Source: Cordylochernes scorpioides
Lineage: Eukaryota > Arthropoda > Arachnida > Pseudoscorpiones > Chernetidae
DNA: 64,000 nucleotides
Direction: 5' to 3'
NCBI GenBank assembly: GCA_030710605.1
Contig: CP092868.1
Location: 27,685,646 to 27,749,645 of the forward strand
How positions within the stretch are numbered: position 1 is the stretch's first letter; the number at the start of each line of letters is the position of its first letter. This document shows positions 43,630-57,559 of this stretch, piece after piece. The position numbers and the translations under genes are program-made. Under the pieces are notes generated by a model that was given only the letters and a program-made list of their open reading frames with translations, had not been told where the DNA came from and did no database searches.

Positions 43630-45315
43630 AACAAAAGGTAACAACACCAAACCAAATTGAGAAAATGATTGTGAAATGTTAGTAACGACGTTTTTGCCAT
43701 CATTATACAAAAGCAGCGAATCAACAAAATGGTAATAAGACAAAATTCAAATGAATGCAATGTTTGTGTGACGTTTTGGTAACAATGCTAACACCATCAT
43801 CATACAAAAGTACTGCATACACAAAAAGTTACAAGACCAAATTCAAATTAATGCAATGTTTGTGTGACGTTTCAGTAACAATTCTGACAAAAGTGCTAAA
43901 TAAAAAAAAGCAACAAGACCAAATACAAATTAATGCAATTCTTGTGTGACGTTTAGGTAACAATGCTGTTAACATCATCAGACAAAAGTACTAAATCAAC
44001 AAAAAGGTAACCAGACCAAATTCAAATGAATGCAATGTTTGTGTGCCGTTTCAGTAACAATGCTGACAAAAGTGCTAAATCAACAAAAGGTAACAAGACC
44101 AAATTCAAATGAATGCAATGCTTGTGTGCCGTTTCAGTAACAATTCTGACAAAAGTGCTAAATCAACAAAAGGTAACAAGACCAAATTCAAATGAATGCA
44201 ATGTTTGTGTGACGTTTCAGTAACAATGCTGACAAAAGTGCTAAATCAACAAAAGATAACAAGACCAAATTCAAATGAATGCAATGCTTGTGTGCCGTTT
44301 CAGTAACAATTCTGACAAAAGTGCTAAATCAACAAAAAGGTAACCAGACCAAATTCAAATGAATGCAATGCTTGTGTGCCGTTTCAGTAACAATGCTGAC
44401 AAAAGTGCTAAATCAACAAAAGGTAACAAGACCAAATTCAAATATATGCAATTCTTGTGTGACGTTTCAGTAACAATTCTGACAAAAGTGCTAAATCAAC
44501 AAAAGGTAACAAGACCAAATTCAAATGAATGCAATGTTTGTGTGCCGTTTCAGTAACAATGCTGACAAAAGTGCTAAATCAACAAAAGGTAACAAGACCA
44601 AATTCAAATGAATGCAATGCTTGTGTGCCGTTTCAGTAACAATTCTGACAAAAGTGCTAAATCAACAAAAAGGTAACCAGACCAAATTCAAATGAATGCA
44701 ATGTTTGTGTGCCGTTTCAGTAACAATGCTGACAAAAGTGCTAAATCAACAAAAGGTAACAAGACCAAATTCAAATATATGCAATTCTTGTGTGACGTTT
44801 CAGTAACAATGCTGACAAAAGTGCTAAATCAACAAAAGATAACAAGACCAAATTCAAATATATGCAATTCTTGTGTGACGTTTCAGTAACAATTCTGACA
44901 AAAGTGCTAAATCAACAAAAGATAACAAGACCAAATTCAAATATATGCAATTCTTGTGTGACGTTTCAGTAACAATGCTGACAAAAGTGCTAAATCAACA
45001 AAAGATAACAAGACCAAATTCAAATATATGCAATTCTTGTGTGACGTTTCAGTAACAATTCTGACAAAAGTGCTAAATCAATAAAAGGTAACAAGACCAA
45101 ATTCAAATATATGCAATTCTTGTGTGACGTTTCAGTAACAATTCTGACAAAAGTGCTAAATCAATAAAAGGTAACAAGACCAAATTAATACAATGTTTGT
45201 ATGACGTTTCAGTAACAATTCTGACAAAAGTGCTAAGTCAACAAAAAGGTAACAAGACCAAATTCAAATGAATGCAATACTTGTGTGACGTTTTGTTAAC
45301 AATTCTGACAATGTT
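43630..45315 (-). repeat. 83-bp satellite array, right arm (about 20 units)
   Basis: This is the same family as 13733-14855 with more units. Variant units (GAATGCAATGCTTGTGTG, TATATGCAATTCTTGTGTG) alternate in blocks, indicating local duplications. Repeated short open frames are artefacts. Confidence 0.9.
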
Positions 45316-45879
45316 AAATAACATTAATTTCAATTAAAATTTCTGAGAAAGAGTTTTATGTAAAAATTTTAAAATGTCTAACGTCAGTAATAGTGATGTA
45401 AGAATTTATAAATTAAATTTTAAAAAACATCAATTTATTTTTACTTAGTTTTTTCCACCTTCAAATTAAATTTACTTAAATGAAATCACAAATAATCAAA
45501 TTTTCCAAATCTATTTTTCTTAAAAACAAATTATTTTGCTTTTCACCACCTTTCGATTTTTTTTTCTCTCTCTCTGTGATTCCTAAAACTCAGTAAGAGT
45601 TCCACTTGTAAAAACTTTACTAACTAAACAATTATATTCTGGAAAATTTTTAAAAACTCCGAATTCTTACTGGTACCAATAAGAAGAAAATAAACCCTTT
45701 TAGATTGATTGAATTTTCATAGTTTGTGGAAAATTTTGCCAAGGCGGAATTTTAAAAGTTGTGGTTTCTTCATTTTTAATTCCTTCTATATTGTGGAGAT
45801 TTATTATTTTTATTTACAGTGTTTTTAATGTATTGGTTCCTTTTTTTAGTGTGAAGGTCTTTTGTTTCTTTCTATTGTA

Positions 45880-48360
45880 TAATGGTTCATTGTTTTCTTC
45901 TATAGAGTGCAAAAGTCCATTGTTTAAAATTACATTGTTTCCTTATAGAGTATAAAATAATTGTTTCAGATTACATTGTTTCATTCTAGTGTGTGAAGGT
46001 CCATTGTTTAAAATTAAATTGTTTCCTTCTAGAGAGAGAGTAAAAGTTATTTTTCCTTCTATAGTGTAAAGGCCTATTGTTTAAATTGACATTGTTTCCT
46101 TCTATAGTGTAAAAAGTCCATTGTTTAAATTGACATTGTTTCCTTCTATAGTGTAAAAAGTCCATTGTTTAAATTGACATTGTTTCCTTCTATAGTGTAA
46201 AAAGTCCATTGTTTAAATTGACATTGTTTCCTTCTATAGTGTAAAGGCCTATTGTTTAAATTGACATTGTTTCCTTCTATAGTGTAAAGGCCTATTGTTT
46301 AAATTGACATTGTTTCCTTCTATAGTGTAAAAAGTCCATTGTTTAAATTGACATTGTTTCCTTCTATAGTGTAAAAAGTCCATTGTTTAAATTGACATTG
46401 TTTCCTTCTATAGTGTAAAAAGTCCATTGTTTAAATTGACATTGTTTCCTTCTATAGTGTAAAAAGTCCATTGTTTAAATTGACATTGTTTCCTTCTATA
46501 GTGTAAAGGCCTATTGTTTAAATTGACATTGTTTCCTTCTATAGTGTAAAAAGTCCATTGTTTAAATTGACATTGTTTCCTTCTATAGTGTAAAGGCCTA
46601 TTGTTTAAATTGACATTGTTTCCTTCTATAGTGTAAAAAGTCCATTGTTTAAATTGACATTGTTTCCTTCTATAGTGTAAAAAGTCCATTGTTTAAATTG
46701 ACATTGTTTCCTTCTATAGTGTAAAAAGTCCATTGTTTAAATTGACATTGTTTCCTTCTATAGTGTAAAGGCCTATTGTTTAAATTGACATTGTTTCCTT
46801 CTATAGTGTAAAGGCCTATTGTTTAAATTGACATTGTTTCCTTCTATAGTGTAAAAAGTCCATTGTTTAAATTGACATTGTTTCCTTCTATAGTGTAAAA
46901 AGTCCATTGTTTAAATTGACATTGTTTCCTTCTATAGTGTAAAAAGTCCATTGTTTAAATTGACATTGTTTCCTTCTATAGTGTAAAGGCCTATTGTTTA
47001 AATTGACATTGTTTCCTTCTATAGTGTAAAAAGTCCATTGTTTAAATTGACATTGTTTCCTTCTATAGTGTAAAAAGTCCATTGTTTAAATTGACATTGT
47101 TTCCTTCTATAGTGTAAAAAGTCCATTGTTTAAATTGACATTGTTTCCTTCTATAGTGTAAAAAGTCCATTGTTTAAATTGACATTGTTTCCTTCTATAG
47201 TGTAAAGGCCTATTGTTTAAATTGACATTGTTTCCTTCTATAGTGTAAAAAGTCCATTGTTTAAATTGACATTGTTTCCTTCTATAGTGTAAAGGCCTAT
47301 TGTTTAAATTGACATTGTTTCCTTCTATAGTGTAAAAAGTCCATTGTTTAAATTGACATTGTTTCCTTCTATAGTGTAAAAAGTCCATTGTTTAAATTGA
47401 CATTGTTTCCTTCTATAGTGTAAAAAGTCCATTGTTTAAATTGACATTGTTTCCTTCTATAGTGTAAAAAGTCCATTGTTTAAATTGACATTGTTTCCTT
47501 CTATAGTGTAAAGGCCTATTGTTTAAATTGACATTGTTTCCTTCTATAGTGTAAAAAGTCCATTGTTTAAATTGACATTGTTTCCTTCTATAGTGTAAAA
47601 AGTCCATTGTTTAAATTGACATTGTTTCCTTCTATAGTGTAAAAAGTCCATTGTTTAAATTGACATTGTTTCCTTCTATAGTGTAAAAAGTCCATTGTTT
47701 AAATTGACATTGTTTCCTTCTATAGTGTAAAAAGTCCATTGTTTAAATTGACATTGTTTCCTTCTATAGTGTAAAGGCCTATTGTTTAAATTGACATTGT
47801 TTCCTTCTATAGTGTAAAAAGTCCATTGTTTAAATTGACATTGTTTCCTTCTATAGTGTAAAAAGTCCATTGTTTAAATTGACATTGTTTCCTTCTATAG
47901 TGTAAAAAGTCCATTGTTTAAATTGACATTGTTTCCTTCTATAGTGTAAAAAGTCCATTGTTTAAATTGACATTGTTACCTTCTATAGTGTAAAGGCCTA
48001 TTGTTTAAATTGACATTGTTTCCTTCTATAGTGTAAAAAGTCCATTGTTTAAATTGACATTGTTTCCTTCTATAGTGTAAAAAGTCCATTGTTTAAATTG
48101 ACATTGTTTCCTTCTATAGTGTAAAAAGTCCATTGTTTAAATTGACATTGTTTCCTTCTATAGTGTAAAAAGTCCATTGTTTAAAATTACATTGTTTCTT
48201 TCTGGAGTGTAAAAAGGGCATTGTTCAAAATTACATTGTTTCCTTCTACAGTGTAAAATTCCATTGTTTAAAATTATATTGTTTCCTTTTATAGTGTATA
48301 AGTCCATTGTTTAAAATTTAATTGTTTCCTTTTATAGTGTATAAGTCCATTGTTTAAATG
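45880..48360 (-). repeat. 43/44-bp satellite array, right arm (expanded, homogenised)
   Basis: Units (CATTGTTTCCTTCTATAGTG plus TTTAAATTGACA) come in two types. One is 44 bp with AAAAAGTCC at its edge; the other is 43 bp with AAAGGCCTA. Most are identical and arranged in recurring patterns, for example at 46408, 47107, 47413 and 47676. The left array lacks this homogenised form. Confidence 0.93.
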
Positions 48361-48726
48361 GTTAAAAGTGTTTTTCCTGTGAAGGGACTATCTCTGGAGA
48401 TTTGAGGGGAAATTAAAAAATAAACTTATACCTGAAGGACTGATGTTTTTACCTTAATAAGTATAAACTATGTAAATAAGAAGAGAAAGGAATATCTATT
48501 CTTAATACAAACAAAAACTTCATAAAACTAAGATAGTCAAATCAATGTCAATATACAGATACCTATCACAAGAGAAAGAATCACCTGACAACATCTTGAA
48601 GAAAGAATTAAAGTTAACGGCGACGTGTTTTTTTTTATTAAAGCTGTAAATTCGGCAAGCTTTCAGACTTTGACGTCCTTCGACAGGTAACTTTCCAAGA
48701 AACTAGAGGACAAAATTTATATATAT

Positions 48727-49772
48727 TGTTACACCAATTTTAATGCGCCTTACATTTATTCAAAACTAGCGGACGTACCCGGCTTCGCCCGGGTTTTACC
48801 CGAGTAAAGGTTTGTCTAATGAACATTTGTTAAAACAATTCTCTATAAACTTATATATATAAAAAAAGATATATTTTGATAATTTGAAAATCGTAAATTT
48901 GAATATCTCGATAAAGTGAACATTTTTTCCCGGTCCCTGTGTGCCGTGTCATCCTGAATTTTGTCTTTCCTAATTTTCTACATTACAAAATCATCGTTTT
49001 ATCTAGTGAACATTTTTTCCCGGTCCCTTGAAAAATACTCGATAAGTTGAATAAAATCAATATTAATTGGTTCCCTCGGTAATTGGAAGTTAAAGGAATA
49101 GTATCTTTGCTTTGGAATTGTATCATTATTCTTGTCTCAAATAAATTGCCGTGTCATCCTGAATTTTGTCTTTCCTAATTTTCTACATTACAAAATCATC
49201 GTATCATCATGATAATATTTAGAGCAGATTGTTGAATTATAACAGATAAATTAGAATATTTATCTTGATTATTTTAAGGCGAAAAGTTTTTTCAAAAATT
49301 TTATTTGCTAGAAACCTTCCCAGTACTATACTAAATAACTTCCCAAAGTTTCATGGCGTTCCAATCAGTGGTTTGGTCAGGCATAAAGGACAAACAGACA
49401 CACACACACACATACATTCATTTTTATATATATAGAAGATATTCTATTATATTTAATATTTATTTAAAACAGAATATTCAGATTATCATCATTCCTTTTT
49501 AGAGTTTCATTCCTTTTGCAATATTGTTATTGTTCATATATCTTTATGGTTATTGGAGCGAGAGAGGACCTAGACGAAAAACTGCGGATCACGACCTACG
49601 AGGAAGACCACGAATAAATAAACACAATAACGTTGGAAGGTAATTTATTTTTATTTACTTTTACTTTTATTTATTTGCTTAGAATATGGAAACCCGCTCG
49701 GGAAACGTGTATAACACCAAGAAGGAAGAAACCAAGGTCGACGACCCTGCAAAGCTGCAACTTGGTGCAACA
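48727..49772. mobile_element. ~1-kb TG...CA element, right arm only
   Basis: It starts TGTTACACCAA and ends TTGGTGCAACA (near-complementary tips), with ATATAT on both sides. The left arm lacks it near 11330. Inside are GTACCCGGCTTCGCCCGGGT (48774 area), an (AC)n run and GC-richer 49560-49770. It could be a solo LTR, but the simple flanks make the duplication weak evidence. The frames at 49633-49899 are not genes. Confidence 0.45.
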
Positions 49773-49969
49773 ATATATACAGGTAAATATTTACATAATT
49801 AGAAATTTTCTTAGCGAAATAAATGATTATATATATATTATACAAAATTATTTCCTCTTTATCTATGTAAACAAATTTGTTCTGAAAAAAAAAAGATGAC
49901 TACCTTAGGATGCAGGGAAAGGCAAAAAAAAAACATCTAAAAAACGTTAGCAATAACAAATCTACATAA

Positions 49970-50185
49970 GTACTGTACATTCCCTAAAGTACATGGAAAG
50001 TGCAGTAATTGGAGAAGAAACCAATCAGAATGCCATTAAGGAAGAGAGCTTTCGACCAATCAGCAACCAGCAACAATCCAGATGTAATGAAATAATCCTG
50101 GAACATAATCAAGATAGATGAAGAAAAACCTCGCATCACTAAAAGCCATTCCAGAGATGAAATCAAGTTGATTCTACAAACAACC
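49970..50185. promoter_or_regulatory. Low-divergence CCAAT-box island (right copy)
   Basis: This is the mirror of 10730-10945, almost unchanged. On the plus strand it shows AACCAATCAG and GACCAATCAG. Function unknown. Confidence 0.35.
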
Positions 50186-50229
50186 TTTCTTGTTCCATTA
50201 ATGTATATCTATGTAAATATGTAAATACC

Positions 50230-50500
50230 TAGAGTTATGCAAATAAAGACAAGTTGCTATATACATTATAAAACAGTATCACTCCAACCTCCCATCTATT
50301 ATAAAAAAACGGATATAACTCTATGCAATTAAGTTATACATATGAAAACAAGTTGTTATATACATTATAAAACAATATCATTCCAACCTTCAATCTATTA
50401 TTTAAAAGCATATATATAGATCTACATAATTGAGTTATAAACATAAAAATAAGTTGCTATATACATTATAAAACAATATCACTCCAACCTTCATGTTATT
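50230..50500. repeat. ~90-bp tandem repeat, three units, right arm
   Basis: Units contain AAGTTGCTATATACATTATA and ATCACTCCAACC. The left arm has one unit (about 10620-10690). Confidence 0.65.
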
Positions 50501-52333
50501 AAAAACACACACACATAAAAGCCTTTATTAGAGACTTGCCCCATACAGATTCTTCCAATTGGGTAAGGTAATAATCATCCTGTGTTATTTACATAGAAAT
50601 TGAACTGGCTTTACTCTTCATCTCAAAGTCATTCAATTGTTGACTGGTCCTTACATAATGATGATCTAAAAATGTATAGTAAGCTATTGCATTAGATTTG
50701 TTTGCTGATATTTTTGAAAGCAATACGTTAAAAAAACATATATATAACTCTGCACAATTGTCAGTTCAACTTACTTATTTATATATTTACCAAAAAGACG
50801 CTTCTCTATTGATTAAATTGATTAAAACAACGCCTTTTGTATGAATTTGCTAAAATTAGTGTTGTGGCTCTTTATCGCCACAATTTAGCTTTGTACTAGA
50901 GTGATAAAATGGAGTTTTAATGCATTTCAACAGCTGTAATACAGAAACAAGAAACTAAAGGAGAGATAATATATATGTTATAAATACAAATGAATGAGAT
51001 TTCCTGCTTGAATTTTAGATCATGTTGAGGATTATGGTAATGGTGATGCAGTCGTGGTTGAAATCTTGAAAATATAATAAAAATAGTAAAGATAAGAAAT
51101 TGCTTTAATTGAACTTATGTATATATAAAAGAACATAATTTGATAAAAGTAACGCCTTGCTTAAGGCGAGTAGAATAAGGAAAACAAAAGATTATTTACA
51201 TAATGTACAAAAGTTTTGAGCCGGCCATCGGGGAAGAACAACAACGAGTTTTTATAGGGCAAGCATGACCTCTGGCGGTCGATTTAACAGAGTATTTGGA
51301 TCTATGAAATATAATTTTAAATAGAATAATATTTTTATATAACATATATATAGATGGAAAATTTTCCGGGAGGAAATTGATCCATAGAAGCATAGGGCGC
51401 CTTGACGGGAGAGGCGCCCTATGCTTCTATGGATATATATACATATATATATATCACAATATATACCTACATCCCCATGTGTTATATAGTTATAGTGTAA
51501 TTACCAAAACGACAAAAATAAAATTTCGAGTGAGTGACACCCGGCGCCAGGACAGGAAACAAGTCCGAAAAACATGTCGGGGTTCCCAGGTGTGCCCCCT
51601 TCTCGCTCAAACAGATTAGTCCACTTTGATACACGAGGATTGACAGACCTCTCTAGACAGATCTCCCCTGACCGGTGTCTGCTACACTGGCTCTCTCGCC
51701 ATCTCTGTGGTGACATCCAACATGTTTCGTTCTTTGGTGTAATCCTAATTCCATGCCTGAACCCACTCTAAACATTGTGACCACCAAGACTGCAACCAAC
51801 ATGCCACACTACATTCATCCAACAGCATAAACAACATACATTACAACATATATTTATATATGTTATATTAAAATATTATTTTATTTAAAATTATATTTCA
51901 TAGATTCAAATACTCTGTTAAATCGACCGCCAGATGTCACGCTTACCCTATAAAAACTCATTGTTGTTGTTTCCCGATGGCCGGCTCAAACCTTTTGTAC
52001 ATTATGTAAATAAGTTTTTCATTTTTTTATTCTTACGCCTTAAGTCAGGCAGTACTTTTATCAAATTATGTTATTTATATATTCCTTAAACTCAAAGCAA
52101 ATTATGTTATTTATATATTCCTTAAACTCAAAGCAATTACTGATCAAAACTATTTTTAGTATTATACTTTCAAGATTTTTGCCACGACTGCATTACCATA
52201 GCATAATCCTCAAGTTAATCAAAAATCAAGCAGAAAATCGTTTTTTGACAACGTATATATCTTCATAACCATATAAACACGTATTTTAAAATACACAAGT
52301 GAATTTAACCATAAACACTAATATAAACATATA
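50500..52333. repeat. Right-arm-only region with an inverted pair of the GAGCCGGCC repeat
   Basis: Blocks at 51095-51345 and 51855-52200 are inverted copies of the family at 20200-20460 and enclose about 500 bp. Inside is a perfect hairpin (CATAGAAGCATAGGGCGCC and complement, 51379-51431). The GC-richer stretch 51535-51780 has overlapping frames (51501-51771) with no domain I recognise. No left-arm counterpart. Confidence 0.5.
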
Positions 52334-52611
52334 CACCCATACCTCGTTTTGCGTCGGGGTTACGTTCCAAATAAACACGACGCAAATTAAAACGACGCAA
52401 AGTGAAAATATGTGAAGGCGCAATCAAAAACAAAGATGTTGCCATATTTTAGGAAAAAATATTAAAAAAAAAAAATTAAAGACTCGAATCCAAAACAACG
52501 CAACTTCGAAAATTTAACGACGCACAGTGAAAAATCAGTAAAAATTAAGCAGCGACGCAACTTCGAAAAAAAAAAACGCAAAACGAAACGACGCAAAACG
52601 AGGTATTGGTG
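52334..52611. mobile_element. pogo-like MITE (CACCCATACCTCGTTTTGCG ends), right arm only
   Basis: This 278-bp element is bounded by TA with inverted ends (CACCCATACCTCG / CGAGGTATTGGTG). The inside repeats AAACGACGCAAA motifs. A second, shorter copy is at 53397-53614. No coding capacity. Confidence 0.75.
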
Positions 52612-52859
52612 TAATAACAAATATACAATCAAAGTCAATAAATATTTACAGGAAATTCAATAATAAAAAAAACATCAGAGAATATCAAATCAATTTATAA
52701 TATCGATAAAAGAAATAATATTCATATAATCCAACCATCTTTACTCGAAGCAACAGCATCCAAGAAAAAATAAAAAGAGAGAAAGAATGATAAAAAAGGA
52801 AAATATTGGGAATCATCTATTGACAGCCATGTAAATGCTGCAATAAATATTGAATTGGC

Positions 52860-55600
52860 ATTTGGCATAATGTCTTCTTGTCTTTATTCCTTTGGTGGAT
52901 CTCTCAGATCGAAAATTTCTTCCTCAATTTCTCTATTCTTCTCTTTTGAATACATTTTCCCAGTTATATAGTATAATACTTATTATTATAAACATTTTTA
53001 AAAATGCTATACTTTTCTTTTAAAATATACAGTTAAACCTGTCTATAGCGCCCCCTCTTGGGACTCACCAAAATAGGGTGCTATAGAGAGGGGGTGTTAT
53101 AGACAGGTCACTTTTAATGTAAATCGCATCATACTACGTATTTAAAATCGGGCGCTATAGAGAGGGAGGCGCTATAGACAGGTTTAAATGTAGTTAAAAT
53201 TAATTTCAACAAAGCTTATTCTGTAATAAATAAAAATTATATATATATATATATAAAAGAGGAAGAATATGGCAATTATATATATTATATAATCTAAAAT
53301 GCAAATATTTTATTTTTTATAAAACAAGTATTTTATTTTTATCATTGACTATTCTTTTATTTTTGACCATAGATTTAGAATATACCACTTTGAATACACA
53401 CCCATACCTCGCTTTGCGTCGGGGTTACGTTATAAAAAAACACGACGCAAAGTGAAAATATATGAAGGCGCAATCAAAAACAAAGGTGTTGCCTTATTTT
53501 AGGAAAAAAAAATAGAAAAAAAAAATTAAAGACTCGAATCCAAAACAACGCAACTTCGAAAATCTAACGACGCACAGTGAAAATCAGTAAAAAACGCAAA
53601 ACGAGGTATTGGTGTATTTGTTGTAAATATGTATAGTTAACCTTTTTTTTTTTTAATTTCACGAATATAGGAATTATGTTATAAATTCTATATTACTGTA
53701 AAAAATAATTAATGTGTAATTCTTTTCAAGTAATTGAAAATAAAAACTACTTGAAAGGTAAATAACTATCTTTCTTTTCGACTGAACCTTCAATTCTCTA
53801 TCTTTTTCAAAACAACAAAACAAAATATTCATAACATATATATATAATATAAACCAAATCGATATATTCTCGAAGAGTGACAGAATTTCGTGAACAAATT
53901 ATTGAAACCACTAATATATTCAATCTTCAAATCTCTATGATGATATTTGAAAATAATGATGATAAAACGATTTGATAAATACATACAGTTAAACCTGTCT
54001 ATAGCGCCCCACCTCTAAATAGCGCCCCCCTCTCTATAGCGTCCGATTTTAAATACGTAGTACGATACGATTTACATTAAAAGTGACCTGTCTATAGCAC
54101 CACCTCTCTATAGCACCCTATTTTGGTGAGTCTCAAGAGGGGACGCTATAGACAGGTTTAACTGTATTTCGAAACTATTATAGATGCGTATGATTTTTTT
54201 AATAAATAAAACAAGTTCTACTGCCCTTACTGTAATGAAAAATTAATGGGAGGGCCTGGTTCATCACTGATGAGCCAGGCCCTCCCATTAATTTTTCCAT
54301 TACAATAAGGGCAGTATGAATTGTTTTATTAAAAAAAAAAAAGAATCATACGCGTCTATAATAATTTCGAATTTTCATAACAGATGGCGCGCTAATGCAT
54401 CAAGATACATATTTGCGGATAAAAAAAGATTTTATATGGATTAGACTTCAATTAAGATTCATTTGTATATCTTTTGGATTAAAAAAAGCAACAAAACTTT
54501 TGGCTTATATAAAAAATACTAATTAATTTACCATAATAAGTTTGTTAAATTTGCGCCACATTTATTCTGATCCTAATTGCTTAATTATGTTAATAAGATA
54601 ATTATCCTTTCCCTTCCACGAATCGATATATCCACATAACAACGTCTTTTTTTAACTCCAAATTCTATCCTACATTGTTAACAATGTCATCTATCATTTG
54701 TTCCTATGTGGGATGTAACGATGCACAAGAATTCTAAGGAATAAAAGTATTTTATTGTGTATCCATCTAAATTACTATCAACTTAATTATTGATTTTTTA
54801 TTTATTTTATTGAATATTTTAAAAATAAGGCTTATTTTGGATTGTAATAAGATTATTTTATTAATCCGATATTTCGATGGATCAATCTTCCTTCTTTTAC
54901 GAGGTATTTTGCCGTGAAGCACGCAGCAGGTCGCGTGCCCCAGGTGAGCCACTATTGAATATATGGACAATATTTATGGATAATTCGGAAAAAATTAACG
55001 ATTTGTTGATAAACCGCTGGAAGGGTTCACCACTGATGAGCCAGGCCCTCCCATTATTTTTTTCATTACAGTAAGGGCAGTAGAAATTGTTTTATTTAAC
55101 AAAGAATCATACGTGTCTATAATAGTTTCGAAATACAGTTAAACCTGTCTATAGCGTCCCCTCTTGGGATTCACCAAAATAAGGTGTGTAGGGGACATGT
55201 AAAAATTATTGTTTTGTATTTCTATTTTATGTAAATTTTATTTGTTTTTAAAAATTCGTATTTGTTTGTTGCAAATATGCAAAATTTGTATTATCTAATT
55301 TCTATATATTTTTTCTATTTAATTGGATTAATTTCTTCTTTTTGTTGTCCGAATATAATAACAATAGCGAGGTATAACCTTAGTGATTACAATAAAGCAA
55401 AACTTGATTTTACAAGAAATGTTATGTGGATCATAGTTAATTAACCACCACAGGTGCTTTAGAGAAGGGGTGCTATAGATAGGTCACTTTTAATGTAAAT
55501 CGCATCACACTACGTATTTTTTCCGATAGATGGCGAAAGCCATCAGCAAATCTTAGTTATACGACAAGTTGATACTTTCATTTATCGATTTATCAGCCTG
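52860..55600. repeat. Mosaic of MITE families, right arm
   Basis: This is the mirror of 5560-8100. CAGTTAAACCTGTCTATAG elements lie at 53032-53192, 53985-54166 and 55135-55200. The GGGAGGGCCTGG family is present at 54200-54380 (inverted pair) and 55015-55130. The open frames at 54767-54970, 54877-55074 and 55262-55444 fall in repeats. Confidence 0.6.
53397..53614. mobile_element. pogo-like MITE, second copy, right arm only
   Basis: This 218-bp element has TA flanks and the same ends as 52334-52611, with a 60-bp internal deletion. Two close copies suggest recent activity of the family. Confidence 0.75.
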
Positions 55601-56093
55601 GTATCAGTAGAACTTCACTTTGTGTTCTACGTTTTCTAAGAGAATAATTTGTTGAAGATTTCTCTTTCTTAAGGTAAAAATATCAGGCTTCAAGGTCAGA
55701 GTTTCTTTTAAAAGGAACTTATCCTTAGGAAAGTCTGATATTTTTCACCTTAATAGAGATGTTTATTCTACAAAACGACTTTTCAATGCATTTTACTTAT
55801 ATCTTTAACTGGTTAACTGATACATTTTTACCTTTAGGGTAACACATTTCAATCATCTTACATTGTACATTTTGATTGACAATTAAAAACCTATCGGATT
55901 TAGGGACAAAATTCTCTGATAAGTCTGATATATATCTTAGTATTGATTCAATAGATTGTTTTGTTGAATGTTCATGGAGCTTCCTAAATGGAATGGTTTC
56001 AAGAACTTGAATAGGAAAGAGATTAAGAGAAAGAAGAAGTAATATATAAATTCAATCGAATCTTTATTAAAAAGATACTCATTATAAAGAATC

Positions 56094-56345
56094 TGTGGCG
56101 ACCACACTTTGCTTCAGCGAGCGCGAACTGGGTCAAAACTTCACTAAACATACGGGCAGTAGTGTGGCGACCTCGGCAACCGCGAGCTGAGAGAACACCT
56201 TACTACGCATGCGCGGGCGGCATCCGGGACTCTGGCCACACGCGTCGTCAACAACAAGGCTTGTTTCCAACGGCCGTTACTTCTTTTCTCTTTATATATT
56301 TCTGGCTTTAAATAAATTAACCAACACGCACGCAACCATCCCACA
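56094..56345 (-). mobile_element. Solo LTR, shared (right copy)
   Basis: This is the mirror of 4763-5056, flanked by AATC (56090-56093 and 56346-56349). It is about 40 bp shorter than the left copy. Frames at 56144-56394 are not genes. Confidence 0.7.
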
Positions 56346-56884
56346 AATCTTTTATATTTTTAATACCTTTTACAATTTGATCTTAAATTACTAATATTCT
56401 ACGCGTTTATTTGATCTTCTATTAAAGATATATAGAAAATGCTACTCAAATGTTTACTGTTGTCAATGGCTTTAGGCTAATGGCCTTCTTCTCAGTTCAG
56501 GGTGGGCTTCATTCTATGAGATCCACATGGGATCAAATGGAATTTTATAATTTGCCAAAAAGGTGTGTAGTTGGCAAAGTAGCTAGGTCAAATCTATTAC
56601 CAAAATATATAGATGGAAATTTTGCCGGGAGGATACTGATCTAAAAAAGCATAGGGAACCTCTCCCGTCAAATTAAACGTCAAAACTAGACGCCCGAAAC
56701 CATGGTTTCCAGGTAGACGCTACTCAGTTTGCCAAAGCTGGTGTTTTTGCTTTATCACCGACCTAAGGCCGCTGTTTGAGGCGAAGGTCAAAATATATTT
56801 CGTCTAGTTTTGACGTCTATTTTGAACGGAGAGGTGTCCTTTATTTTGATAGAATAGGCATACATGTATCTAATCTTTAAATAA

Positions 56885-57115
56885 AAAGGCATATATTGGA
56901 TCAAAATATCATTTATTTTACCAATATTTCAGTTGGCTGAACGCCAACCTTTATCAAGCTATTATAACATATTAATGTATGCCAACAACAATGTGGCGCT
57001 GAGTTTGTTGTTGACACACATTAAAATGTTATAACACCTTGATAAAGGTTGGTGTTCAGCCAACTGAAATATTGGTAAAATAAATGATATTTTGATCCAA
57101 TATATGCCTTTTTCA
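56885..57115. mobile_element. Inverted-dimer hammerhead-like element, subfamily a (right)
   Basis: This is the uninterrupted form of 3697-4240. The arms AAAAGGCATATATTGGATCA and complement run about 95 bp, each with the GGTTGGCG...CAGCCAACTGAAAT stem. Confidence 0.58.
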
Positions 57116-57559
57116 TTTAAATATTTATTTATGGATTACTCTATTTTCAAAATGTATTTAATATAATTTATCATTTTCATTCTTTAAAAAAATTCGTTGA
57201 CAAACGTTGATATGATGTCACTAAAAGCATTTTAATCGTTTTAATTTCTCTATACTTTGTAAAATTCTTTTGTTATAAAAATTTATAAAACATAAAAATC
57301 AACATCGAATAAAGCTAAATTTTATAGCTATTTTAAATATAATATAAGCTATTTTATAAATATTGCGCTTTTAAATATCAAAAGATTCTTTAAAAACACC
57401 AAAAATGGCGCCGTAGTAAAAACAATCAGAAGATTGTATTCCACCACGTCCCATTAGAAACTAAATGATCCAGAACATTTAAACTCGGTACAATTTAAAT
57501 CTCGTAAAACAAGAAATTGCTTCAAATTTGAATGAAGAATAAACGAAAATCTAATTAAG

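Noticed and set aside
46408..47870. Series of identical 64- and 93-aa minus-strand open frames
   Set aside because: They are produced by the 43/44-bp satellite, since two units sum to 87 bp, a multiple of three.
51501..51771. Overlapping frames that could be an upstream receptor exon
   Set aside because: They are absent from the left arm, lie inside an inverted-repeat element, and have no Cache or signal-peptide features.
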